Assembly (NCBI RefSeq): GCF_001513955.1
Contig: NZ_KQ948144.1
Location: 378,853-442,852 of the forward strand
From: Streptomyces pseudovenezuelae
GTDB lineage: Bacteria; Actinomycetota; Actinomycetes; Streptomycetales; Streptomycetaceae
DNA length: 64,000 nt
Reading direction: 5' to 3'
Part shown: positions 35,220-43,723 of the stretch, one piece after another
How positions within the stretch are numbered: position 1 is the first letter of the stretch
Layout: the number at the start of each line of letters is the position of its first letter
Program-made: the position numbers and the translations under genes
Notes under the pieces: model-generated
The model's database searches: none
Seen by the model: the letters and a program-made list of their open reading frames with translations, nothing else
Told to the model about the DNA's origin: nothing

Positions 35220-36995
35220 TCAGCCGCGGCGGATCGTGATCGTCGTCCAGGCGCCGACGTGCACCCGGTCGCCGTCCTGGAGAGGCACCGGCACGAACGG
35301 CGTGATGGGCTCCTCGGCGCCGTTGACCGTGGTGCCGTTCGTCGAGTTCTGGTCGACGACCGCCCAGGAGCCGTCCGGCTGCTGGACCAGCACCGCGTGC
35401 TGGTGCGAGACGCCCGGGTCCTCCGGCGGCACCGACAGGTCGACGTCGGGGGTGTCGCCGGTGGAGTGCCGGCGGCGGCCGATGGTGACCTGGTTGCCGG
35501 TGAGCGCGCGCTGCTGCTCGGGGGAGTACGCGGGCAGGTTCAGGCCCGCGGCCTCGGGGCCGGAGCGCTGCATCATCGCCATGAAATAGTCGCGGTCCGG
35601 GCCGATGGTCGCCGTCCAGGTCGCCGGCTGCTGCGGGAAGGACGGGCCGGGGGGCGCGGGCGGGGCCTGGGTGGAGCCGGGCTGCGGGTAGCCGTAACCG
35701 CCGGGGCCGGGGTTGTTCCCGGGACCACCGGGACCACCGGGGGCGGTGGAGGACGGCGGGGAGATGACCCAGTCGTCGGCGCCACCGCCGCCGAAGGGCC
35801 CGCCACCCGGCTGGGGCCGGTTGGTCTCCTGCGGGAAGGCGGGCGGGGCCGACGCGCCCTGCGCCTGGAAGCCCTGCGGGGCACCGCTCGTGGCTCCGGG
35901 GCCGGGGGGCGGCGGGACCGGGTGGGAGGGGTCCGCACCGAAGTTCGGCGGACCGCCGGGAGCACCGGGGCCGCCGGGGCCGCCGGGGCGGGACGGGTCA
36001 CCGGGGAAGCCCTGCGGGCCCCCTGAGCCGCCGGGGCCGGGCTGGGTGGGGGGTCCGCCGAAGCCCTGGGGGCCACCGGGGCCGCCGGGACCGGAAGGGG
36101 CTTGTGGCGAGCCCGGCTGGGGGTAGCCGTAACCGCCGGGGCCGCCGGGGCCGCCGGGGCCACCCGGGCCGGACTGGCCGGGGTAACCGGAGGGGCCGGG
36201 GCCGCCGGGTGCACCGGGGCCGCCGGGATAACCGGAGGGGTTGGGTGCGCCAGGACGCCCGGGGTCACCCGGGAAGCCCTGCTGGCCACCGGGACCACCC
36301 GGGCCGGAAGGACCGGGACCGCCGGGGTAACCGGAGGGGCCGGGGCCGCCAGGTGCTCCGGGGCCGCCCGGGAAACCGGAGGGACCAGGACCGCCGGGAC
36401 CACCGGGGCCGCCGGGACGGGACGGGTCACCGGGGAAGCCCTGCGAACCGCCGGGACCGCCAGGACCGCCGGGGCCACCCTGCCCACCCGGACCACCGCC
36501 GGGACCACCCGGACCCGAGCGGCCCGACGGCTCCGAGCCGAAGGGGATCGGTTCCGCGGGGCGGTTCACCTGTGACGGGCGCGAGCCCTGGTATTCGTAC
36601 GAGTCACCGCCGCCGCCGAAGGACGGACCGGGCCCGGCCTGCTGCTGGAAGTGCGAGGGCGGACCGCCGGAGCCGGCCGGCGGGCGCGGGGCGGCCGGGG
36701 TGTACGAGGTCGCCGTGTTCGTCAGGAAGTTCCACCGGCACTCCTCGCAGAAGGGCGCACCGCCCTCACGGGGCGTACGGCACTGCGGGCAGAGCTCCGG
36801 CTCGGGGTCCGGTACGGAGGACAGATGGGGACGTCCACCGGGCTGGCCCCCGGGACCACCGGGCGGCGGGAAGCCGTAGCCGCCACCCGGACCGGGCGGC
36901 GGAGGGGGCGGAGGTACGGCACCGGCCATGCGGTGACCGCAGACCTCGCACCAGTCGTCGGAACCCGACTGGTGTCCGTTCGGGCAGGTCGGCAT
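35220..36995 (-). CDS. zinc-ribbon / collagen-like / FHA-domain protein
   Basis: The 591-residue protein has two N-terminal zinc ribbons (CPNGHQSGSDDWCEVCG and CPQCRTPREGGAPFCEECRW), about 350 residues of Gly/Pro-rich GPGGPGG-type sequence, and a C-terminal FHA domain. The FHA domain has VTIGRRRHS, GVSHQHAVLV and NSTNGTTVNG, the phosphothreonine-binding residues. FHA domains read phosphothreonine marks. As last gene of the kinase-phosphatase run it is the likely reader or effector. It lacks the ETTS phosphorylation motif of GarA/OdhI, so it is not a simple GarA equivalent. Confidence 0.85.
   Translation of the reverse strand: MPTCPNGHQSGSDDWCEVCGHRMAGAVPPPPPPPGPGGGYGFPPPGGPGGQPGGRPHLSSVPDPEPELCPQCRTPREGGAPFCEECRWNFLTNTATSYTPAAPRPPAGSGGPPSHFQQQAGPGPSFGGGGDSYEYQGSRPSQVNRPAEPIPFGSEPSGRSGPGGPGGGPGGQGGPGGPGGPGGSQGFPGDPSRPGGPGGPGGPGPSGFPGGPGAPGGPGPSGYPGGPGPSGPGGPGGQQGFPGDPGRPGAPNPSGYPGGPGAPGGPGPSGYPGQSGPGGPGGPGGPGGYGYPQPGSPQAPSGPGGPGGPQGFGGPPTQPGPGGSGGPQGFPGDPSRPGGPGGPGAPGGPPNFGADPSHPVPPPPGPGATSGAPQGFQAQGASAPPAFPQETNRPQPGGGPFGGGGADDWVISPPSSTAPGGPGGPGNNPGPGGYGYPQPGSTQAPPAPPGPSFPQQPATWTATIGPDRDYFMAMMQRSGPEAAGLNLPAYSPEQQRALTGNQVTIGRRRHSTGDTPDVDLSVPPEDPGVSHQHAVLVQQPDGSWAVVDQNSTNGTTVNGAEEPITPFVPVPLQDGDRVHVGAWTTITIRRG
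35900..36530 (-). repeat. Gly/Pro-rich minisatellite inside the FHA gene
   Basis: The DNA consists of imperfect repeats of units encoding GPGGPGG, GPSGYPGGPGAPG and QGFPGDPSRPGGPGG. The longer unit occurs several times in slightly changed form. The array is in frame throughout and so length changes would keep the FHA domain intact. Confidence 0.85.
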
Positions 36996-37033
36996 GTCGG
37001 CGCTTCCCCCTCTCGGATCAGGGAACTTCTACG

Positions 37034-38380
37034 TCACTTCTTTACACGAACAGTCTTTGTCGACCGGGTCTCGAGAGTCATCTCGTCGGCCTCCTCGACC
37101 TTCGCCTTCAGTCGCACAGTACCTGTCGTGGCGTCGACCACGTCGACCACCTTCGAAAGCAGTTTCGCAGTATCGGCGTTCCCCGAGTTGTTCGCGAGCT
37201 GAACGGCCCGGCCCAGTTTGGCCGTTGCTCCATCGATATCGCCCGCTTTGCGAAGATCGAGCCCTTGTTGGATGGCCTGTGCCAGTTCGGCCTGGCCGGT
37301 GTAGTGGGCGACTTGGGGGTTGATCGACGTCGAGGCGACCATGTCGTCGGTCCACACGGCCCGGACGAGACCCTGGGCGCCCAGGTTCTGCGGGGTGCCG
37401 TCGGGCTGCGGGACGACCAGGGAGACCCGGGCGGCGAGCATCTCCTGGCCGATGTTCGCGGCCGGGACCTCGACGCAGACGTGGTAGTCACGGGACTCGT
37501 CTCCCCAGGAGCCGGTGGGGTAGTCGCCGGCCCGCGGACCGGCCTCGGTGCGTCGGTCGGTGAGCTCCTCGACGGTGGGCGCGACCTGTTTGACGAACTT
37601 GATCGTGGTGCCGACCGGGGTCCACACCCTGAGGGCGACGTCCGCGACCTCCTTGCCCATGGCCGCCTCCATCATCTGCGTGAAGTCGGCGGCGAGGGCG
37701 GCCGGGTCGGCGACGATGTCGGCCGTGCCGAGCAGCGCGGAGGCGATCCCTGTGACTTCTTTCACTTCCCAGTCGGTGCCCACGCCCCGGGCGTCGCAGG
37801 TGAAACGCCCCGCGCAGGAGTCGAGGGCGGCCTTGAGGTCCTCCGGTGACTCGTGTTCGTTGCGGCCGTCGGTGAGCAGGATGCCGTGGCGGATGGCGAC
37901 GTCCGCCGAGGACAGCAGGCGGTCGGCCAGGCGCAGCCAGGTCCCGATGGCCGTACCGCCGCCCGCGCTGAGCTTGCGCAGGGCCTGTTTGGCCTGGTCA
38001 CGGGTGGTGGCGTCGGCGACCGCGAGGCCGCCGCCGCCCGGATACACCTCCTTGGCCACATGGGTGCCGCCGATCACCGCGAAGTGCACACCGTCGCGCA
38101 GGGTGTCGATCGCGGCGGCCGTGGCGTCGCGGGCGTTGCGCATCTTGGTCGGCGGGTAGTCCATGGAGCCCGAGCAGTCGACCATGAGCGCGACCGCGGC
38201 CGAGGGGCCCTGCCCGGCCGACCACAGGTGCGGGGCGGCGACCGCGCTTCCGATCGTGCCGCCGCCGGTCGAGGTCACCGTGACGATCGCGTTGACCTCG
38301 CGGCCGCCCTCGGGCAGGTACTCGTTCTGGTAGACGTCCATCGCGAACTGCGGCACGTTCGACTTCGAGAAATTGGCCAT
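37034..38380 (-). CDS. von Willebrand factor A domain protein
   Basis: This 448-residue cytoplasmic protein has a vWA domain with a complete MIDAS start, MVDCSGSMD (68-72 DCSGS), GGGTAIGTWLRLAD (the second metal Thr) and ILLTDGRNEHESPED (the third motif). A beta-rich region follows, and a helical C-terminal region has AQAIQQGLDLRKAGDIDGAT, a TPR-like hairpin. MIDAS proteins bind partners through a divalent metal. In this cluster it may act as a scaffold for the kinase or FHA protein. The ATG at 38380 is followed by MANFSKSNVPQFAMDVYQNE. Confidence 0.85.
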   Translation of the reverse strand: MANFSKSNVPQFAMDVYQNEYLPEGGREVNAIVTVTSTGGGTIGSAVAAPHLWSAGQGPSAAVALMVDCSGSMDYPPTKMRNARDATAAAIDTLRDGVHFAVIGGTHVAKEVYPGGGGLAVADATTRDQAKQALRKLSAGGGTAIGTWLRLADRLLSSADVAIRHGILLTDGRNEHESPEDLKAALDSCAGRFTCDARGVGTDWEVKEVTGIASALLGTADIVADPAALAADFTQMMEAAMGKEVADVALRVWTPVGTTIKFVKQVAPTVEELTDRRTEAGPRAGDYPTGSWGDESRDYHVCVEVPAANIGQEMLAARVSLVVPQPDGTPQNLGAQGLVRAVWTDDMVASTSINPQVAHYTGQAELAQAIQQGLDLRKAGDIDGATAKLGRAVQLANNSGNADTAKLLSKVVDVVDATTGTVRLKAKVEEADEMTLETRSTKTVRVKK

Positions 38381-38477
38381 GCCTACTCAAATCCCCCTCG
38401 CGAACCCCACGTTCATGGGGCGATGACTGATCGCGGACCGGTCCCCTCCGGTCCGCCGGGCCTCCCCGTGTACGGCC

Positions 38478-39797
38478 TCAGGCCGATCCTGCCCCCTGCG
38501 CAGGGATCGGGAACGGCACGACGGCCACTGTTACGTTGTCGTGGCCCCCGCCGTCCAGGGCGTGACCGACCAGCACCCGGGCGGTGTGCAGCGGGCGCGC
38601 GGCGGCGTCGGCCGGCACGGCCTGAGCCATCTCCTCGGCCGCCTCCGCGTAGTTCCACAGGCCGTCGGTGCACACCACCACCACACCAGGCCGGTCCGGC
38701 TTGAAGGAAGCGGTGTGCGGGTCGAGTTCGTAGGCGTCCGCGCCGAGCCAGCCGGTGATCGCGTGGGCGCGCTCGTCGGCGTACGCCTCGGCCTCGTTCA
38801 TCAGGCCCGCGGCGACCATCTGCGCGGCCCAGGAGTCGTCCTCGGTGAGCCGGGCCGGGGGTGCGCCGCGGTCCGTGGGCACCCAGTAGACGCGGCTGTC
38901 GCCGACCCAGCCGACGACCAGCAGGCTCGGGGTGACGACCGATCCGACGATCGTGCACGCGGGGGCGTTCTGGTGCGGCTGGTGCTCGCGGGCCGTGGCG
39001 GGCTCCCCGGCGAGCGAGTTGACCGCGCGGGAGGCGGCGACGATCGCCTCGTGCAGGGCCTGCTGGGGGTGGGTGCCCTGCGGCAGCGTGGCCAGCAGCG
39101 CGTCGGCCGCGGCCCGGGAGGCGGCCAGGGAGGCGTCGTCGGGGCGGGTCGCGGAGGACACACCGTCGCAGACGACCGCGAAGGTGGCCGGTGAGCCGTC
39201 GGGCAGCACGCTGGTGCCCAGCGTGAAGGCGTCCTCGTTGCGGTGGTGGCGCAGGCCGCGGTCGCTGACGGCGGCGATCGGGCCGATCTCCTGCTCCATG
39301 TGGTCGCGCTCACGCGGCTGGGCGTGCCCGCAGTTCTCGCAGTAGCCGTCGTCGTCGACCCGGCCGGCACGACAGGCCACGCACACCTTGGTCCCTTCGG
39401 CAGGGGTGGCCGGTCCCGCGGCCACGCGCGGGTCGGGCGCCTGAAGGACGTACTCGTCGGGCTCCGGCGGCCGGTCGAAGCGCACGCCGGAGGCGGGGGA
39501 GACCGGCGACCCGAGCACCGGCCCCGACTGGGGCGGCACCGGCGGCAGTTCGTGCTCGCCCGACGCGGAGGCCCGCAGGTCGGTCGGCAGATGGAGCTCC
39601 GCCGGGGGGTGCGGGGCCGTCGGCCAGGGACCGCCCGGGGGCGCGCCGTTCACGGCGACGGTCGGACTGTCGTCCGGCCGGGCCGGGACGGCGGACAGGT
39701 CGTATCCGCACGCACCGCAGAAACGGTCGCCCGACTCGACGGGTTCCTCGCAGCTCGGACACCTCGAAAGGGCGGTCTGCTGGGGCATCTGCGACAT
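38478..39797 (-). CDS. PP2C-family Ser/Thr phosphatase with two zinc ribbons
   Basis: The 439-residue protein has an N-terminal zinc ribbon (CPSCEEPVESGDRFCGACG), a proline-rich linker, a second ribbon (CVACRAGRVDDDGYCENCG at about 139-157) and a PP2C domain. The PP2C metal motifs are SDRGLRHHRNEDAF (178-191), VVCDGVSS (with the DG pair), VGDSRVYW, VCTDGLWNY and GGGHDNVTVAVV. It should dephosphorylate substrates of the adjacent kinase. The ATG at 39797 lies just after the kinase stop, with a TTG directly in front, so the two are translationally coupled. Confidence 0.9.
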   Translation of the reverse strand: MSQMPQQTALSRCPSCEEPVESGDRFCGACGYDLSAVPARPDDSPTVAVNGAPPGGPWPTAPHPPAELHLPTDLRASASGEHELPPVPPQSGPVLGSPVSPASGVRFDRPPEPDEYVLQAPDPRVAAGPATPAEGTKVCVACRAGRVDDDGYCENCGHAQPRERDHMEQEIGPIAAVSDRGLRHHRNEDAFTLGTSVLPDGSPATFAVVCDGVSSATRPDDASLAASRAAADALLATLPQGTHPQQALHEAIVAASRAVNSLAGEPATAREHQPHQNAPACTIVGSVVTPSLLVVGWVGDSRVYWVPTDRGAPPARLTEDDSWAAQMVAAGLMNEAEAYADERAHAITGWLGADAYELDPHTASFKPDRPGVVVVCTDGLWNYAEAAEEMAQAVPADAAARPLHTARVLVGHALDGGGHDNVTVAVVPFPIPAQGAGSA

Positions 39798-39800
39798 CAA

Positions 39801-42326
39801 CTACACCCACGTCCGGGGGCGGTAACGGTTGGCTCGTTCCACCAGGTCGATCCTCTCCTCGCCGCCCTGCGCGAGCCGGGCCAGCGCGCGGTACGAACGC
39901 TCCAGGCCGAAGCGCAGTCCGCGCTCGTCCAGTCCGCTGCCGAGCAGTGCCCGTCCCCCGGGGGCGGGGGCGACGGAGTCCTGGCCACCGGAGAGTATCC
40001 AGTCCAGGGCCGCGCCCAGCACCTCGGCCGACAACTGCTCGCGACGCGCCGGATCCAGTCCGTACGCGTCCAGCGCCTCGACCTGCCCGGCGGCGGCGGT
40101 CAGGTCGTCCAGGAAGGGTACGTCGCCCGCGGTCGCGGTGCGTCCACGCAGCCGCGCGCGGACGGCCGCCACCCGGGCGCCGGTGTAGTGGATGGAGGAC
40201 TCCGGCACCGACTCCAGGGTCCGCACCGCGCTACGGCGGTCCCCGGTCGCCAGCTGCACGCGCGCGAGGCCGAACGCGGAGCTCACATAGCTCGGGTCGG
40301 TCGACCACACCAGCCCGTAGTACTCGGCGGCGTTGTCGAGCTGGCCCAGCACCTCCGCGCACAGGCCGAGGGCGAGCTTGGGGGCGGGTTCGCCGGGGAA
40401 GGCGTCGTAGATCGCGTCGAAGGCGAGCGCGGCGGCCTCGTGGTCGCCGGTCACCAGCGCGGCCACGCCCCGGTACCAGACCACCCGCCAGTCGTCGGGC
40501 CGCTCCTCCTCAAGGCGCCGCAGCGCCTCGTCCGCGGTGTGCGCGTCGCCGTTCTCCAGCCAGGCGCGGATCTGCCGGAGCCGGGACTCCGCCGACGGCG
40601 CCGGCGCGGCCGCGAGGGCGCCGAGCAGCTCGGCGGGCGCGGTGGCCATGAGCCCGGCGAGGAAACCGGCGTTGGGGTCGGAGGGGTCCACGTGGGGGAC
40701 GGGGAGCGCGAGGGCGGCGACGGGAGCGTTCGCCGGCTTGACGAGGGACCGGGGGGTGCCGAGGGCTCCGGCGCCCGGCCGCTCGGCGGCACCCGGGGCG
40801 CCCGCCTGGCCGGCAGACTTCCGGGCGGGCAGCGCCCGTCCCCCCAGCCGTGACACCTCCCCGTCCAGCTTCGGGAACAACTCCGCGTCCGTGACCCGCA
40901 CTTCGGGGCCGAAGAGGGTCGACAGGGCGGGTCTGGCGCGGCCCGTCTGCAGGGAGACGACCTCGCGCAGGACGCCCGTCAGCTGTTCCGACATCTCCTG
41001 CGCGGAGGCGAAACGGCGGGCCGGGTCGGGGTCGGTCGCGCGGACCAGCAGCCGGTAGAAGGACTCGTACCGGCGGAAGACCTCGATGTTGTCCGGGTCG
41101 GGCAGCGAGTCGACGAAGACGTTGGTGTAGCCCTGGAAGTCGAAGGTCAGCACGGCCAGGGTGCGGCCGACCGTGTACAGGTCGGAGGCGACCGAGGGGC
41201 CCACGTCCGCGACCTCCGGCGCCTGGTAGCCCACCGTGCCGTAGATGGCCGACTCCTCGTCGTCCATCCTGCGCACCGCGCCCATGTCGATCAGCTTGAG
41301 CTGGTCCTCGGTCTGGATGGCGTTGTCGACCTTGAAGTCGCAGTACAGGAGGTTGCGGCTGTGCAGATGGCCGAGCGCCTCCAAGGCCTCGATGCCGTAG
41401 GCGCACGCCTGCTCCACCGGCAGTGGGTCCCGCTTGCCGTCGGCCGAACGGCGGCCGTTGGCGATCTCCTTGAGCGACTTGCCGCCGACGTACTCCATGA
41501 CGATGTAGCCGTCGAGCGAACCGGTGCGCTGGTCCAGGTGCTCCACGAAGTTGTAGATCCGCACGATGTTGGCGTGCTCGATCTCCGCGAGGAAGCGCCG
41601 CTCGGAGATCGCGGCGGCCATCGCGTCCTGGTCGCCGGTGTCCAGGAGACCCTTGAGGACCACCCAGCGGTCGGACACCGCGCGGTCCACGGCGAGATAG
41701 ACCCAGCCGAGACCGCCGTGCGCGAGGCAGCCCGCGACCTCGTACTGGCCGTGCACGATGTCGCCGGACTTCAGCTTCGGCACGAACGAGTACGGGTGGC
41801 CGCACTTGGTGCAGAAACCCTCGGTGCGCCCGGACTTCTCCCCGCGCGAACGCCCCACCGGGGCACCGCAGTCGGAGCGCGAGCAGAACCGCTTGCGCTC
41901 GGGCACCTCGGGGTTCTCCAGGACCATCTCGCGCGGGTCGGGCCGCGGCACCCCGGGCACCTCGACGAGCCCCGCGCCGATCCGGCCGCGCCCGGTCGAA
42001 CCGGCGGAGGAGCCGGAGCCGCGCACCGACACCGAACGGCCCGTGGACTTGCCCGAGACCGAACGCGAGAGCCGGCCCGACACCGAGCGCCGCGACTTCG
42101 ACGAGTGCGAGGACGTCCGTGAGGAACCGCGGCCGGTGGCGCGCGCACTCGCGCTGCCCTGCGAGTCCCCGCCGCCGTCGGTGCCGGCGGGCACCGACCC
42201 CGAGCGGCCGGTCCCCGCGACGACCGGCGCCAGGCCGCAGGTGTCGCAGTACAGCTCGCCGCCGCCCATGTCCTCGTACCTGCCCTCGCAGCCGGGCCGC
42301 TGACAGGGCTGCTGTTCCTGACTCAT
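39801..42326 (-). CDS. pknG: PknG-like Ser/Thr protein kinase (rubredoxin, kinase, TPR)
   Basis: The 841 residues contain, in order: a zinc ribbon (8-30), a Ser/Arg-rich disordered stretch (50-105), a rubredoxin-like double CxxC knuckle (CSRSDCG at 148, FCTKCG at 171), a kinase domain (about 195-460) and a TPR-like C-terminal half. The kinase has AHGGLGWVYLA, VVLKG with Lys225, the catalytic loop YCDFKVDN (328-335) and the metal motif DMG (347-349). YCDFK instead of HRD and DMG instead of DFG are PknG hallmarks. PknG controls glutamate metabolism through GarA-type FHA proteins. The start is ATG 42326, overlapping the previous stop. Confidence 0.92.
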   Translation of the reverse strand: MSQEQQPCQRPGCEGRYEDMGGGELYCDTCGLAPVVAGTGRSGSVPAGTDGGGDSQGSASARATGRGSSRTSSHSSKSRRSVSGRLSRSVSGKSTGRSVSVRGSGSSAGSTGRGRIGAGLVEVPGVPRPDPREMVLENPEVPERKRFCSRSDCGAPVGRSRGEKSGRTEGFCTKCGHPYSFVPKLKSGDIVHGQYEVAGCLAHGGLGWVYLAVDRAVSDRWVVLKGLLDTGDQDAMAAAISERRFLAEIEHANIVRIYNFVEHLDQRTGSLDGYIVMEYVGGKSLKEIANGRRSADGKRDPLPVEQACAYGIEALEALGHLHSRNLLYCDFKVDNAIQTEDQLKLIDMGAVRRMDDEESAIYGTVGYQAPEVADVGPSVASDLYTVGRTLAVLTFDFQGYTNVFVDSLPDPDNIEVFRRYESFYRLLVRATDPDPARRFASAQEMSEQLTGVLREVVSLQTGRARPALSTLFGPEVRVTDAELFPKLDGEVSRLGGRALPARKSAGQAGAPGAAERPGAGALGTPRSLVKPANAPVAALALPVPHVDPSDPNAGFLAGLMATAPAELLGALAAAPAPSAESRLRQIRAWLENGDAHTADEALRRLEEERPDDWRVVWYRGVAALVTGDHEAAALAFDAIYDAFPGEPAPKLALGLCAEVLGQLDNAAEYYGLVWSTDPSYVSSAFGLARVQLATGDRRSAVRTLESVPESSIHYTGARVAAVRARLRGRTATAGDVPFLDDLTAAAGQVEALDAYGLDPARREQLSAEVLGAALDWILSGGQDSVAPAPGGRALLGSGLDERGLRFGLERSYRALARLAQGGEERIDLVERANRYRPRTWV

Positions 42327-43654
42327 GACGACGACTCCCCCCTACGGTCCTCGGGCCCGCTCTGCGGCACCCGCGGGGCGGTCAGCAGTTCGGCGACCGC
42401 GTGCTGATAGCGCAACACGGCCTGGTCGGCGACCCGCAGGTCGCAGGGCGCGCTCCACAGCATCCGCCGGGCCGCGTCGTACCGCTCGATCAGGAACGGG
42501 TCCTCGGCCAGACCGTGCCGGGCGACCTTCGCCTTGTACGCGTCGAGCCGGCCGCGCAGCTCCGCGCGGACGGCGAGCGGCGCGGTGACCGCGGTCAGCG
42601 ACTCGCGGGCGCGCAGCAGTTCGTCCTCCGCCTTCTGCTCCAGGGACTCCAGGAGCGGGGACAGGCGGTGCCACTGGGCGTGTCTGCGGTACTCGGCGGC
42701 GGTCGCCAGCTGCTCCTGGAGAGCGGTCGGCGGTCCGCTGACGACCGGCACCTCCGTGGCCGCGATCTTCGCGAGGACCTCGCCGCGCGCGATGCGGGCC
42801 TCGGCGAGCGTGCGGTCCGCGCGGGAGAGCACGTCCCGCAGCTTGACCAGCCGGGCCTCGGCGTCCTGGCGGACGGTGAGCACCGCGTCGATCTCCCGGC
42901 GCACGTCCTCCAGGGCGCGCGCCTCACGGTCGTACGCCGTGGTGTCCGGCCGTCCGCCGCCGGGGGCCGAACTGCCCGGCGTGGGCTGCCAGAAGGCGAG
43001 CGGGTCGGAGATCACCTGCTCGCGCAGCGAGGTGAGGGTGCGGGTGATGCGCTCCAGGTCGTCGCCCGACGGGTGCTCCCCGGGGCGTACGCCGACGGAG
43101 TGCGCGAGCCGGCGGGTGCGCTGGAGTTCGGCGGACAGCAGGTCTATCCGGGCGGGCAGCGCCGACCACACCGCGTCGGCGGCGACGACCATGTCCAGGC
43201 TCGTCGCGTACAGCTCGTTCATCCGCTCCACGAGCGTCACCAGCGAGAACCGCTCGCTGAGTTTGCCCGCATTGCCGTGCAGGGTGGGCGCGTTGGCCGT
43301 GGCGGTCGCCGAGCCCGCGACCGTGACCGACTCGCCGCGCAGCAGCTCGGTCAGCTCCACCAGGTCCTCGCGGCTGGACCAGCGGCGGCGGGAGCGGATC
43401 TCGCGGGCCGAGCGCAGCGCGTCCGCGTACGCGTCGAAGTACGCCCACAGCAGGGTGATCGACGCGTCGGCGGACTCCCAGCGCTCCTTGGTCACCCCGG
43501 TGAGCTCGGCGCCTTCCAGCAGCCTGCGGCCCGCGTGGTCCTGGAGGGCGAGGAGGGAGGTCTCGATCGCCTCGTGCTCCGCGCCGAGCCGCGCCAGCGC
43601 ACGGTCCACCTCGTCCCGGTCCATCACCGGCCCGGGGGGTCCCGTGACGCCCAT
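42323..43654 (-). CDS. helical/coiled-coil protein of unknown function in the PknG cluster
   Basis: The 443 residues are almost wholly alpha-helical, with long heptad-like stretches (MDRDEVDRALARLGAEHEAI, REIDAVLTVRQDAEARLVKL, LESLEQKAEDELLRARESL) and no signal peptide or membrane helix. I know no named family for it. It overlaps the kinase gene by four bases (ATGA) and follows the binding-protein gene after 69 bases, so it is part of the operon. Its place between sensor and kinase genes suggests an adaptor carrying the signal inside the cell; that is inference. Confidence 0.75.
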   Translation of the reverse strand: MGVTGPPGPVMDRDEVDRALARLGAEHEAIETSLLALQDHAGRRLLEGAELTGVTKERWESADASITLLWAYFDAYADALRSAREIRSRRRWSSREDLVELTELLRGESVTVAGSATATANAPTLHGNAGKLSERFSLVTLVERMNELYATSLDMVVAADAVWSALPARIDLLSAELQRTRRLAHSVGVRPGEHPSGDDLERITRTLTSLREQVISDPLAFWQPTPGSSAPGGGRPDTTAYDREARALEDVRREIDAVLTVRQDAEARLVKLRDVLSRADRTLAEARIARGEVLAKIAATEVPVVSGPPTALQEQLATAAEYRRHAQWHRLSPLLESLEQKAEDELLRARESLTAVTAPLAVRAELRGRLDAYKAKVARHGLAEDPFLIERYDAARRMLWSAPCDLRVADQAVLRYQHAVAELLTAPRVPQSGPEDRRGESSS

Positions 43655-43723
43655 CGATCACCTCTCGCTGCTGAAGGGTTGCTGTGGGTGGTTGTCGTCC
43701 GTTGCGGTCGTCCGTGGTGGTCG

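Noticed and set aside
35900..36530. Possible CRISPR array
   Set aside because: Repeats are continuous, imperfect and in frame within the FHA gene, with no unique spacers and no cas genes nearby.
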